NCBI RefSeq assembly: GCF_052076105.1
Contig: NZ_CP197245.1
Span: 248,001 to 312,000, forward strand
Source: Tardiphaga sp052076105
GTDB taxonomy: Bacteria > Pseudomonadota > Alphaproteobacteria > Rhizobiales > Xanthobacteraceae
Reading direction: 5' to 3'
DNA length: 64,000 bases
In this document: positions 45,502 through 53,869 of the stretch, piece by piece
Layout: the number at the start of each line of letters is the position of its first letter
Numbering within the stretch: position 1 is the stretch's first letter
The notes under the pieces: model-generated
Database searches by the model: none
Seen by the model: only the letters and a program-made list of their open reading frames with translations
Told to the model about the DNA's origin: nothing
Program-made: the position numbers and the translations under genes

Positions 45502-47751
45502 ATGACATTCAAATCTTCCACATATCTGGGATGGCTGGCCGGGACGGCGCTGCCGATGCTGGCGCTGATCACGACGCCATCGCAGGCGCAATCGCCGCAA
45601 GGCAGCACCGCATTGCCAGCCGTGGTGGTGGATCAACCCGTTCGACCGGCGGCGCGTGCGCGAGCGACCCGCACATCCACGGCGCGGTCGCGTGCAACGC
45701 GTCAAGCCGCGACGCGTAACAATGCGCCGGTTGCTGCTGCCACCGCGGCTCCCGGCGCTCGCGCGGAAACCGCCGCCGGCCCGGTGCAGGGCTATCTCGC
45801 CAATCGCGGCATGGGCGGCACCAAGACCGACACGCCACTCCGCGAGACGCCGCAGTCAATCTCGGTCGTGACCGCCGATCGCATCACCGACCAGGGCGGC
45901 CTGTCTGTCCAGGAAACCCTGCGCTATGTGCCGGGCGTGACTGCCGATCCGTTCGGCGGCGATGCCCGCGGCGACTACACGTTGGTCCGTGGCCAGGAGC
46001 CGAGCCGCTATCTCGACGGCATGCAGGGCTCGCGGCTCAGCCAGGTGCTGGAATGGCGCCGCGATCCCTACGCGCTCGAGCGCATCGAAGTGCTACGCGG
46101 GCCATCATCCGTGTTGTACGGCGGCTCGTCCACCGGCGGCGTGCTCAACGAAGTGTCGAAGCGCCCGCAGGCCGAATCCCGCAACGAGATCGGCGTGCAG
46201 TATGGTTCCTTCGACCGCAAGCAATTGCAGATGGACTCCACCGGCAAGCTGACCAAGGATGGCGAGTGGCTGTATCGCTTCGTCGGCGTGCTGCGCGACT
46301 CCAATTCGCAGGTCGACTATGTGCCGAATGACCGCATCCTGCTGGCGCCGTCGCTGACCTGGCGCCCGACCAATGACATCTCCTGGACCGTGCTTGGCAA
46401 CTACCAGAAGGACAAGTCCAGCTCGTTCAGCGCTTTCCTGCCCATCGAAGGCGTGCTGAAGCCCGGCCCGAACGGCTTCATCCCGGTCAACCGCTTCGCC
46501 GGCGAACCGAATTACGATCGCTACAACATCACCACCGGCGGCGTCACCAGCCTCTACGAGCAGAGCTTCGGCGATGCGCTGAAGATCAAGCAGAGCTTCC
46601 GCTACAGCCACACCGACGGCGATTACGCCATCATGTACCCGGACCTGTATTCCAACCCGACCAATCCATTCCTCGATGCCGGCCGGCGTACCGTGCAGCG
46701 AATCTACTACGCCCGCCAGGCCGCGAAGGATGCCTTCACCTCCGACAGCAATGCCGAGATCAAGCTGCAGACCGGACCGGTGTCGCACAAGGTGCTGGTG
46801 GGCATCGACTATCTCGGCCTGCACGAGAAAACCCGCACCGGCACTGGCATCGATCCACGGCCGTTCGACCTGTATGCACCGGTCTATACCAGCTTCTCGG
46901 CGTCGCTGACCGGCGATCCGCAGGCGAAGCAGGGCCAGACCGGCTTCTATGCGCAGGACCAGATGCGGCTGGGGCCATGGCTGGCGCTGCTCGGCGTGCG
47001 GCAGGACTATGTCAGCTACAGTGTCGAGGGACTGCCCACCCAGAACGACAGGGCCACCACCGGCCGCGCCGCGCTGATGTACGAACTGCCGTTCGGCATC
47101 ACACCCTATGTGTCCTGGGCGCAGTCGTTCAATCCGATTTTCGGTGCCGGCACCTGCGCCACATTCTGCAAACCGGTGCGCGGCGAGCAGTATGAGGTCG
47201 GCGTCAAGTACAATCCGTTCGCCGGCACAGCGATCAATGTCGCGTTTTACGACACCACCGAGAAGAACCGGCTGTCGGGCGACCCGTCCAATCCGATCTT
47301 CTCGATCCAGACCGGCCAGGTGCGGATCAAGGGCGCCGAACTGGAAGTGCTGACCAGCGTCACCCCCAATCTCGACCTGATCGGCGCCTACGCCTACACC
47401 GACGCGCGCATCGAGTCCGGTGACAATGCTGGCAAGCGCGTCGCCAGCGTGCCGCAGCAGCAGGCATCGTTGTGGGGAAAATATCGCCTGGCGTCGCTCG
47501 GCCTGCCTGACGTCACCGTCGGCGCCGGTGTGCGCTATATCGGCGAATCCTGGGACGGCATCGACGTGCTACGCACGCCCGACTACACGCTGTTCGATGC
47601 CATGATCCGCTGGGACAATGGCCCGTGGCGTCTGCAGTTCAATGCGACCAATATTGCCGACACCCGCAATATCGCCACCTGTCTGTCGTTCGGCGACTGC
47701 TTTTACGGCATGGGCCGCACGCTGCTGAGCACCGCGACGTATCGGTTCTGA
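45502..47751 (+). CDS. TonB-dependent siderophore receptor, second paralogue
   Basis: The 749-residue receptor has a signal peptide (ending SQAQS), a TonB-box-like LPAVVVDQ, an Arg/Thr/Ala-rich linker (about residues 40-82), a plug with LRETPQSISVVTADRITDQG, and a barrel ending STATYRF. It matches the first receptor in most long blocks, for example LLAPSLTWRPT, KDKSS and GVRYIG, and shares the Cys pairs GTCATFCK and CLSFGDCF. The start is ATG at 45502; a GTG nine bases earlier is possible. The locus looks like a tandem duplication with an SDR gene between. Confidence 0.92.
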   Translation: MTFKSSTYLGWLAGTALPMLALITTPSQAQSPQGSTALPAVVVDQPVRPAARARATRTSTARSRATRQAATRNNAPVAAATAAPGARAETAAGPVQGYLANRGMGGTKTDTPLRETPQSISVVTADRITDQGGLSVQETLRYVPGVTADPFGGDARGDYTLVRGQEPSRYLDGMQGSRLSQVLEWRRDPYALERIEVLRGPSSVLYGGSSTGGVLNEVSKRPQAESRNEIGVQYGSFDRKQLQMDSTGKLTKDGEWLYRFVGVLRDSNSQVDYVPNDRILLAPSLTWRPTNDISWTVLGNYQKDKSSSFSAFLPIEGVLKPGPNGFIPVNRFAGEPNYDRYNITTGGVTSLYEQSFGDALKIKQSFRYSHTDGDYAIMYPDLYSNPTNPFLDAGRRTVQRIYYARQAAKDAFTSDSNAEIKLQTGPVSHKVLVGIDYLGLHEKTRTGTGIDPRPFDLYAPVYTSFSASLTGDPQAKQGQTGFYAQDQMRLGPWLALLGVRQDYVSYSVEGLPTQNDRATTGRAALMYELPFGITPYVSWAQSFNPIFGAGTCATFCKPVRGEQYEVGVKYNPFAGTAINVAFYDTTEKNRLSGDPSNPIFSIQTGQVRIKGAELEVLTSVTPNLDLIGAYAYTDARIESGDNAGKRVASVPQQQASLWGKYRLASLGLPDVTVGAGVRYIGESWDGIDVLRTPDYTLFDAMIRWDNGPWRLQFNATNIADTRNIATCLSFGDCFYGMGRTLLSTATYRF

Positions 47752-47752
47752 G

Positions 47753-47788
47753 GCGAACCGGTACCCACTTCGCTCGAAAACGCTCTAG
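47753..47788. repeat. Palindromic repeat, copy of the 8099-8133 core
   Basis: The core GCGAACCGGTACCCACTTCG followed by CTCGAAAACGCTCTA is identical to the copy at 8099-8133. Only the right half of the hairpin is kept, directly after the second receptor stop codon. Confidence 0.85.
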
Positions 47789-48267
47789 AGAACGCGCAGC
47801 CCCAGCATAAAAAAAGCCAGCGCGCCGATAGATGCCACCGTGCGCACGTGGTTCCAGCCGGTCCAGACCGACAGATAGCGTGTCCATAGACTTGCGGCCT
47901 CGGCGCTGTCGGCGGACGCGACTGCGAGCGCGTCATTCAGCGGCACGTTGAAGACAACGGTGACGAGGAAGGTGCCGACGGTATAGAGCATCGCCCCCGT
48001 GACGAGGTAGGGTGATGCCGGATGCGACCAGTTCAGCACCGCAATCACAGCGATGATGACGCTGAGCAGCACCGTGCCCATGAAAGCGATGAGGAACAGC
48101 GGACTGAGAATTGTGCTGTTGATCGACTGCATCGCAGCAATACCGGCCGGCGCCGGCAGCTTGCCGAGCGCGGTCATCACCGTGACCGAGAACACGAAAA
48201 ACAACCCGGCCATCAGGCCAGAACCCATCGCCGCCGCAAATGTCAGACCGAACGACATTCGTCCCAT
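47785..48267 (-). CDS. DUF1772 (anthrone oxygenase-like) membrane protein
   Basis: The 160-residue membrane protein has about four helices and the DUF1772 pattern: GLMAGLFFVFSVTVMTAL (residues about 17-35), MQSINSTILSPLFL, FNVPLNDALA and WNHVRTVASIGAL. DUF1772 includes fungal anthrone oxygenases, but bacterial roles are unknown. The start at 48267 follows GAGGTGAGG; a second ATG nine bases on is possible. The upstream extension of the frame is not coding. It is transcribed in the same direction as the efflux gene, 40 bases after it. Confidence 0.8.
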   Translation of the reverse strand: MGRMSFGLTFAAAMGSGLMAGLFFVFSVTVMTALGKLPAPAGIAAMQSINSTILSPLFLIAFMGTVLLSVIIAVIAVLNWSHPASPYLVTGAMLYTVGTFLVTVVFNVPLNDALAVASADSAEAASLWTRYLSVWTGWNHVRTVASIGALAFFMLGLRVL

Positions 48268-48307
48268 CCTCACCTCGACCACGTTGGCGCGCAGCCTAGC
48301 AGCTTTA

Positions 48308-49507
48308 CTACTCCGCGAGCTGCGGCGAAAGTTCGCGCGGGCGTAGCGTGGCGATACTGACGGCAAGCGCACCGACCGCCGTGCAGGCAATGGTCGCGAC
48401 CATCGGCAGCGAGGTGCCGTCGAAGAATAGCCCGGATACGCCGATCATCACGCCGCCACTGACCATCTGCAGCGTGCCGCCCAGGGCGGAGGCGATGCCG
48501 GCGATAGGGCCATGGTTCTCCAGCGACAGCACCATGGTCGACGGGATCACGAGACCAAGGAAAGCGAAGGACACAAACAGCAGCGGAATCAGCAGGGCAA
48601 GGCTGGTGAAGCCGGCCAGTGTCAGCGCCAGCAGCACGACTGCGAAAAACGCATAGGCCGACACCGCCGCCATCACAACGCGGCCCATACCGAAACGCCC
48701 ACCGAGGAAACCAGCAAATTGCGAGGCGCCGATGAAGCCAATGGCATTGACCGAGAAGGCCAGGCTGTATTCCGTCGGCGTCAGGCCGTAGTGCCCGATA
48801 TAAACAAAAGACGATGTCGCGAGGAACGCGAAAAAGCTCGCCATGCCGAGGCCGCCGATGAAGGTGAGCCCGAGAAAGTGCCAGTCGCGCAGGAGTTCGC
48901 CGAAGCTGCCGAGCACATTGCGCACACTGCCCGAGATGCGCTCATGCGCAGGGCGCGTCTCCGGCAGCAACGAGGCCACCAACACAAGGGCAATGACGGC
49001 CGCGATGGTCGTTGCGACGAACACCGCGCGCCAGCCGAACGGCGCGATCAGCGCGCTGCCGCCGAGCGGCGCGAGGATTGGCGACACCGAGAAGACCAGC
49101 ATCACCAGCGACATCAGTTTCGTCGCCTCGACGCCGGTGTGGAGGTCGCGAATGATGGCGCGCGGAATCACGCCCATGGCGGCGGCACCGAGACCCTGCA
49201 CGAAGCGGAACGCGATCAACCAGGCCACACCCGACGCCAGTGCACAGCCGATCGAGCCGGCGATGAACAGCGTGAGACCCGCATAAAGCGGCGCCTTGCG
49301 GCCATAGACGTCGGATAGCGGACCGTAGGCGATCTGGCACAGGCCGAACGCGATGAAGAATGCGATCAGCGTCATCTGCGTCGCCGACGTCGTGGTGTGC
49401 AGGTCGGCCGTGATCGCCGGCAGCGCCGGCAGATACATGTCGATGGCGAAGGGGCCGACGGCAGAGAGCAGGCCGAGCACGACGGCGTTGCGGGTAAAGG
49501 CGGACAT
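48308..49507 (-). CDS. Bcr/CflA family MFS drug efflux transporter
   Basis: The 399-residue inner-membrane protein has 12 hydrophobic helices and the Bcr/CflA signatures: FAIDMYLPALPAI (residues about 20-32), YGPLSDVYGRKAPLYAG (about 61-77), and RFVQGLGAAAMGVIPRAIIRDL (about 100-121). Members export bicyclomycin, chloramphenicol and related compounds with proton exchange. The start is ATG at 49507. The substrate is not known. Confidence 0.93.
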   Translation of the reverse strand: MSAFTRNAVVLGLLSAVGPFAIDMYLPALPAITADLHTTTSATQMTLIAFFIAFGLCQIAYGPLSDVYGRKAPLYAGLTLFIAGSIGCALASGVAWLIAFRFVQGLGAAAMGVIPRAIIRDLHTGVEATKLMSLVMLVFSVSPILAPLGGSALIAPFGWRAVFVATTIAAVIALVLVASLLPETRPAHERISGSVRNVLGSFGELLRDWHFLGLTFIGGLGMASFFAFLATSSFVYIGHYGLTPTEYSLAFSVNAIGFIGASQFAGFLGGRFGMGRVVMAAVSAYAFFAVVLLALTLAGFTSLALLIPLLFVSFAFLGLVIPSTMVLSLENHGPIAGIASALGGTLQMVSGGVMIGVSGLFFDGTSLPMVATIACTAVGALAVSIATLRPRELSPQLAE

Positions 49508-49777
49508 GGGATTTTCTTTTCTTGTTCAACGTGGCCGTAGCGCAGCTTTTGATCGCTGATCGTGACACGCCGGCTGGAATGAGGGGCAAGGTACGGCCTC
49601 TCACAACACCAATGATCTCTCGGGGCGCCTTGTAGCGGAAGTGAACCCCAGACGCCAATCAAGCGGTTGGCATTGTGCCCTGCCCTTTACCCGCGGCAAA
49701 GATGCGGCGACCTCTCCCCGCCTAGCGAAGCTTCGCTTCGCGGGATGCGGGGAGAGGTTAAGGAAGAAAGCCCACGC
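49508..49777. other. Intergenic region with palindromic repeat
   Basis: No supported ORF. It contains the inverted repeat at 49710-49758 and probably the promoter of the efflux gene, read leftward. Confidence 0.45.
49710..49758. repeat. Inverted repeat ACCTCTCCCCGC / GCGGGGAGAGGT
   Basis: The 12-base arms (49710-49721 and 49747-49758) enclose a smaller palindrome CGAAGCTTCG. This CCTCTCCCCGC type is a dispersed repeat in the group. It ends 19 bases after the VOC gene stop and may terminate the ECF42 operon. Confidence 0.8.
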
Positions 49778-50185
49778 TTATTCAAACGCGCAATTGATCA
49801 TCCAGGGCGCGCCGAATTTATCGACACACATGCCAAATCCCTTTGACCAGAACGTGGCGCCGAACGGCATCTTGATGGTGCCGCCCTCGGACAATGCCGC
49901 GAAGACCTTGGCGCCATCTGCAGCATCCTTGATCTGCAGACAGACCGACATGCCCTGCATCTTCTCGAAATAATCCGGCGGCGCGTCCGAAGCCATGATG
50001 ACCGCGCCATCGACCGAGATCTGACCATGCAGCACCTTCTTGGCCATCGACGGCGGCATCTGTTCCGCCGCAGGCGAGCCTTCCACATGCATGATGACGT
50101 CGATCTTGGCGCCGATCGCTTTCACATAGAAATTGAGGGCCTCTTCGCAATTGCCGTTGTAGTGAAGATAGGGATTGACCTGCAT
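49778..50185 (-). CDS. VOC family (PhnB-like) protein
   Basis: The 135-residue protein has the PhnB/glyoxalase-like fold: NPYLHYNGNCEEALNFYVKAIG (residues about 4-25), MHGQISVDGAVIMASD-like block and FGMCVDKFGAPWMIN. Many such proteins are metal-dependent or substrate-binding VOC members of unknown activity. The start ATG follows CCGGAGGAAAG. It is last in a minus-strand run with DoxX, ECF42 sigma and YciI genes, 15 bases from the DoxX stop. Confidence 0.88.
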   Translation of the reverse strand: MQVNPYLHYNGNCEEALNFYVKAIGAKIDVIMHVEGSPAAEQMPPSMAKKVLHGQISVDGAVIMASDAPPDYFEKMQGMSVCLQIKDAADGAKVFAALSEGGTIKMPFGATFWSKGFGMCVDKFGAPWMINCAFE

Positions 50186-50200
50186 CGTTCTTTCCTCCGG

Positions 50201-50602
50201 TTAAAGACTTTGGGGGCGGATCGGGATCATCGCGCGCAAATGGGGATCGCGCAGGTACAGCCCGCCCCATGCCATCACGCCGATGTAAAAGCCAAACAAC
50301 AGATGCGTGAACAACGGGCTGTCGACGCGCAGATGCGTCGCCATCGCGCCACCGAGCAGCCCGGTGAGCAGGATCGCGCCGAGGATCGACGTTTGCGGCA
50401 CCGCGTAGAGCAAGGCGCAGAGCAGCGTGATGATGCCCAGCAGACGCGCCTGATTGACGCTGCCGCTATAGCCGAGCAGCTGCATGGTCTCGGTGACCTC
50501 CTTGATCGGCACCAGCTTGATGCCGCCGTCCATGACCAGGAAGAGGATCACGAGGGCACTGAGAATGCGGCCTATCCAGAGTGAGGCACGGGAGTTGGGC
50601 AT
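50201..50602 (-). CDS. DoxX family membrane protein
   Basis: The 133-residue protein has four hydrophobic helices and resembles DoxX-like proteins (IGRILSALVILFLVMDGGIKL near the start; TSILGAILLTGLLGGAMATHLR in the centre). Function is unknown; some DoxX members take part in redox or stress systems. The start MPNSRASLWIGR at 50602 fits the first helix, and a longer frame upstream adds 19 residues without support. It lies between the sigma and VOC genes on the same strand. Confidence 0.85.
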   Translation of the reverse strand: MPNSRASLWIGRILSALVILFLVMDGGIKLVPIKEVTETMQLLGYSGSVNQARLLGIITLLCALLYAVPQTSILGAILLTGLLGGAMATHLRVDSPLFTHLLFGFYIGVMAWGGLYLRDPHLRAMIPIRPQSL

Positions 50603-50680
50603 GAAATGGTCCTGCGGTTCGAATGGCAGTGTTGTCTCAAAGACGAACGGCGCGGGCACAATCCGACACAGCCATCAGAA

Positions 50681-51976
50681 TTATTTCGGACCGGCTGCCT
50701 TGTTCTTGGCCTTGATCGCAACCTCCGCCTTGCTCTCCAGCATCAGCCGGTCGAGATGCATCCGGATGTGATCGGCCTCTGCCGACGTATTGGCCAGCGC
50801 GATGGCACGGTTGAAGCTCTCGCGGGCTTCGTCATTGCGGCCGAGCTGCATGAGATAAGCCCCCTGCACGCCGAAAAAGTGGAAGTAATTTGAAAGTTTC
50901 GCGGCCAGTGGCGCAATCATCTCCAGTGCCGCTTCGGCGCCGCGCACTTTCGACACCGCCACCGAGCGATTGAGCGTGATCACCGGCGACGGCTGCAGGA
51001 TTTCCAGCGACCCATAAAGCAGTTCGATCTGCGCCCAGTCGGTATCTTCCGGCTTGGCCGCGCGGGCATGGAGCGCAGCAATGGCCGCCTGGATCTGATA
51101 GGCGCCGGTGCGGCGATGGCGCATCGCCTTGTCGATCAACGCCAGGCCTTCGGCGATCATCTTGCCGTTCCACAGTGTGCGGTCCTGATCGTCGAGCAAC
51201 ACCAGCGCACCATTGGCATCGAAGCGCGCCGCCGAGCGCGCGTATTGCAACAGCATCAACGCGACAAGGCCCATGATCTCCGGCTCGGCGGGAAACAGCT
51301 TGAGCAGCAGCCTCCCCAGGCGGATCGCCTCCTCGCACAACGGGGAGCGCAGATCGATGCTTTCACCTGACGCCGAATAGCCCTCGTTGAAGATCAGATA
51401 GAGCATGGCAGCCACGGCAGCGAGACGTTCGCTGCGCTCCGGCGCGCCGGGCGTCTCGAACGGCACATTGGCCTTGGCCACGGCAGATTTGGCGCGGGTG
51501 ATGCGCTGTTCCATCGCGGCATCCGACACCAGAAAGGCACGGGCGATCTGCTTCACCGTCAGGCCCGAAACGATCCGCAATGCCAGCGCGATCTGTTGCG
51601 TCGCCGGGAGCTGCGGGTGGCAGCAGATGAACAGCAGCCGCAGGATATCGTCGCGATAATGCGAGCCGTCGAGACGCTCCGCCAGTTCGGCCTCGGCATC
51701 ATCCAGATCGGAGATCGCATGGTCGTCGTCCGGCAGCGGCTGCTGCTTCGCGCCGCGGCGGATATCGTCAATGGCGACGTTGCGGCCAACCATGATGAGC
51801 CAGGCCGCTGCATCGCGCGGCGGACCGTTTTGCGGCCAGGTCTTCAGCGCGCGCAGGCAGGCGTTCTGGAAGGCCTCCTCCGCAGTGTCCAGATTGCGGA
51901 AATAGCGCAGCAGCGCGCCGAGCGCCTGGGGACGCGCCGAGGTCAGCGCCGCATCGATCCAGGCGACATCGGTCAT
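50681..51976 (-). CDS. ECF42-type RNA polymerase sigma factor
   Basis: The 431-residue protein has sigma-2 (LLRYFRNLDTAEEAFQNACLRALKTW, about residues 21-46, split here) and sigma-4 regions (LVSDAAMEQRITRAKSAV, about residue 147 on). A long C-terminal TPR-like extension (YQIQAAIAALHARA..., TDWAQIELLYGSLE, GAYLMQLGRNDEARESFNRAIAL) is the hallmark of the ECF42 group. Its start overlaps the YciI stop by four bases (51973-51976). ECF42 factors are paired with DGPF proteins, as here. No anti-sigma factor is visible; the C-terminal extension is thought to control activity. Confidence 0.93.
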   Translation of the reverse strand: MTDVAWIDAALTSARPQALGALLRYFRNLDTAEEAFQNACLRALKTWPQNGPPRDAAAWLIMVGRNVAIDDIRRGAKQQPLPDDDHAISDLDDAEAELAERLDGSHYRDDILRLLFICCHPQLPATQQIALALRIVSGLTVKQIARAFLVSDAAMEQRITRAKSAVAKANVPFETPGAPERSERLAAVAAMLYLIFNEGYSASGESIDLRSPLCEEAIRLGRLLLKLFPAEPEIMGLVALMLLQYARSAARFDANGALVLLDDQDRTLWNGKMIAEGLALIDKAMRHRRTGAYQIQAAIAALHARAAKPEDTDWAQIELLYGSLEILQPSPVITLNRSVAVSKVRGAEAALEMIAPLAAKLSNYFHFFGVQGAYLMQLGRNDEARESFNRAIALANTSAEADHIRMHLDRLMLESKAEVAIKAKNKAAGPK

Positions 51977-52338
51977 GGCTGGAACGCTCCGTGGAAAACG
52001 CCAATGGGCCGGATCTCATAGGCGCCGCCGGGATTGGCACGGCCGAGGTCCTGCGCAATCTCCAGCGCGCCATCGAGATTTTCCGCCTCGACCACATAGA
52101 AGCCGAGCAACTGTTCCTTGGTTTCGGCGAAGGGGCCGTCCAGCACCACCGGCGGCTCGTCCTTGCGCAGCGTGGTCGCCGCAGTCGTCGGCAGCAGCCG
52201 CGCCACGGGGCCGAGCCGGCCCTGCTGCGCGAGCTTGCCGTGCACGACGGCGAGCTTCGCCATCACGGCGTCGTCTTCGTCCTTCGACCAGCCGCCGACA
52301 ACGGCTTCATCATGGTAGCAGAGGATAGCGTACAGCAT
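51973..52338 (-). CDS. YciI/DGPF-domain protein linked to ECF42 sigma
   Basis: The 121-residue protein has the YciI fold with the intact motif LDGPFAETKEQLLGFYVVEA (residues about 62-81). The four-base overlap with the downstream sigma gene indicates translational coupling. DGPF proteins are fixed partners of ECF42 sigma factors, though their role in signalling is not clear. It is a third copy of this family in the window, along with 39914-40339 and 40383-40799. Confidence 0.9.
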   Translation of the reverse strand: MLYAILCYHDEAVVGGWSKDEDDAVMAKLAVVHGKLAQQGRLGPVARLLPTTAATTLRKDEPPVVLDGPFAETKEQLLGFYVVEAENLDGALEIAQDLGRANPGGAYEIRPIGVFHGAFQP

Positions 52339-52459
52339 GGGGGCTCCTTGGATGAAAGACGGTCGGCACGGTGCGATGCCGACAGGTTAGCGGAAATTAT
52401 TGTTGGGAGCGCGGCGAATGCTGAGCAGGTTCCGCAGACGCGTCAGCGTGCAGAACCGA

Positions 52460-53119
52460 TCAAGCGACAGCCCGACACAGGATGCTGACCGCACCGTTGG
52501 CAATGGCCTGCAATTCGGTGCGGGGAACGCCAGCTCGGGCGCGAACCGCCAGCGAATATAACGTCGCGGACGCCATCTGCGAGAGCACGGCGATATCGGT
52601 CGCTTCAGGCAGCTCGCCACGCTTCACCGCAGTGCGGAAGCACCAGCCAAAAGCGTCATCGACATCCGCAAAGCCCTGATGGACGAGTGCACGAATCTCG
52701 GGATCGGCGATGGCGTCCGACGCCACCGTCATAACAGTAAAGCAGCCGCGCGGCTGTTCGCCCGACAGATAAATATCGAGCGCGACCGTGAAGAAGCGCC
52801 GTAACCGTTCGCGAATGTCGATATCGGCCTTGAAGATATCGACCATCGGCGCCGTGTAATCCTCGCGGTAGCGCTGGTAGCTCTTGATATAGAGCGCGCG
52901 TTTGTCGCCAAAGGCGCCATAGAGACTCGGCCGGTTCATACCAGTCACAGCACTGAGATCGTCGAGCGACGTCGCGGCATAACCATCCCTGCGAAACAGC
53001 GCCAGCGCCTGCCCCAGCGCCACGTCCGGCTCATAGGCGCGCGGCCTCCCCCGTCGCTTCGGCTCGGCAGGTAGCTCCGGCTTTGCTTCCACAACGGCGC
53101 TCTTCTTTTTTTGTACCAT
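52460..53119 (-). CDS. TetR family regulator, divergent from GST
   Basis: The 219-residue protein starts with a Lys-rich tail, then the TetR HTH: VALGQALALFRRDGYAATSLDDLSAVTGMNRPSLYGAFGDKRALY (split; residues about 29-73). The C-terminal half is of the TetR_C type with GCFTVMTVASDA. It is divergent from the GST gene at 53219, with paired inverted repeats between them. A NemR-like role in sensing electrophiles is plausible, since GSTs are common targets. This is inference. Confidence 0.88.
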   Translation of the reverse strand: MVQKKKSAVVEAKPELPAEPKRRGRPRAYEPDVALGQALALFRRDGYAATSLDDLSAVTGMNRPSLYGAFGDKRALYIKSYQRYREDYTAPMVDIFKADIDIRERLRRFFTVALDIYLSGEQPRGCFTVMTVASDAIADPEIRALVHQGFADVDDAFGWCFRTAVKRGELPEATDIAVLSQMASATLYSLAVRARAGVPRTELQAIANGAVSILCRAVA

Positions 53120-53170
53120 TTCGCACTAAATTCCTTGACCGGATTTATATTATGCGAAACAGTACGAAAA
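53108..53170. promoter_or_regulatory. Paired inverted repeat between TetR and GST genes
   Basis: The left arm TTTTTGTACCATTTCGCA (53108-53125) and the right arm TGCGAAACAGTACGAAAA (53153-53170) are inverted copies that match at 15 of 18 positions, 27 bases apart. The left arm overlaps the TetR start codon. These are good candidates for two operator sites of the divergent TetR repressor. Confidence 0.55.
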
Positions 53171-53218
53171 TCAATCAACGGATCGACCGCAATGGTCCGT
53201 CAGCTCAAGGAGGCTTCC

Positions 53219-53869
53219 ATGGATTTGTACTTCTCCCCGATGGCCTGTTCGATGGCGACACGTATCGCGCTGTATGAGGCAGAGGCCGGCAGTGCTGCGC
53301 AATTCCTCGAGGTCGATCCGCTGAGCAAGGAGGTCCGCAATGATGGTTCGGATTTCCGCAGCGTGAATCCGCTGGGGCTGGTGCCGACGCTGCGTACCGA
53401 CGATGGCGTGATCCTCACCGAGAATGCCGCGATCCTGCAGCATGTCGCCGACTGGTTTCCACACTCTTCGATCGCGGCGGGCTCGGGCATCGACCGCAGC
53501 CTGCTGCAGCAGTGGCTCTGCTTCATCGGCACCGAACTGCACAAGGGATTTTTCGTCCCCCTGCTCGCCAAGAAAGCGCCGGCCGAGATGAAGGCCTATA
53601 CGCTGCAGAACGGCCAGTCGCGACTGACCTATCTCGAGAACCATCTCACCGGCCGTGAGTTCCTGCTCGACAGGTTCAGCGTCGCCGATGCGTATCTGGT
53701 GACAGTGCTGAACTGGACGATGGTGTTGCCGGAGGTCGATCTGAACAATTGGCCGGCGATCAAGGCCTATCACAAGCGCCTGCGTGAGCGGCCCAGCATC
53801 CTGCGCGCGATCACCGAAGAGTTCGAGCTGTTCAAGGCCGAGCAGGAGCGCCACAAGGCGGCGGCGTGA
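53219..53869 (+). CDS. Glutathione S-transferase family protein
   Basis: The 216-residue protein has a GST N-terminal domain (MDLYFSPMACSMATRIALYE, with the active-site Ser/Cys region at residues 6-11), the cis-Pro in LGLVPTLRTDDG and the ENAAILQHVADW segment, then an all-helical C-terminal domain. A strong AAGGAGG site precedes the start at 53219; the frame extends upstream without homology. It is divergent from a TetR gene and convergent with phnE. The substrate is unknown. Confidence 0.9.
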   Translation: MDLYFSPMACSMATRIALYEAEAGSAAQFLEVDPLSKEVRNDGSDFRSVNPLGLVPTLRTDDGVILTENAAILQHVADWFPHSSIAAGSGIDRSLLQQWLCFIGTELHKGFFVPLLAKKAPAEMKAYTLQNGQSRLTYLENHLTGREFLLDRFSVADAYLVTVLNWTMVLPEVDLNNWPAIKAYHKRLRERPSILRAITEEFELFKAEQERHKAAA

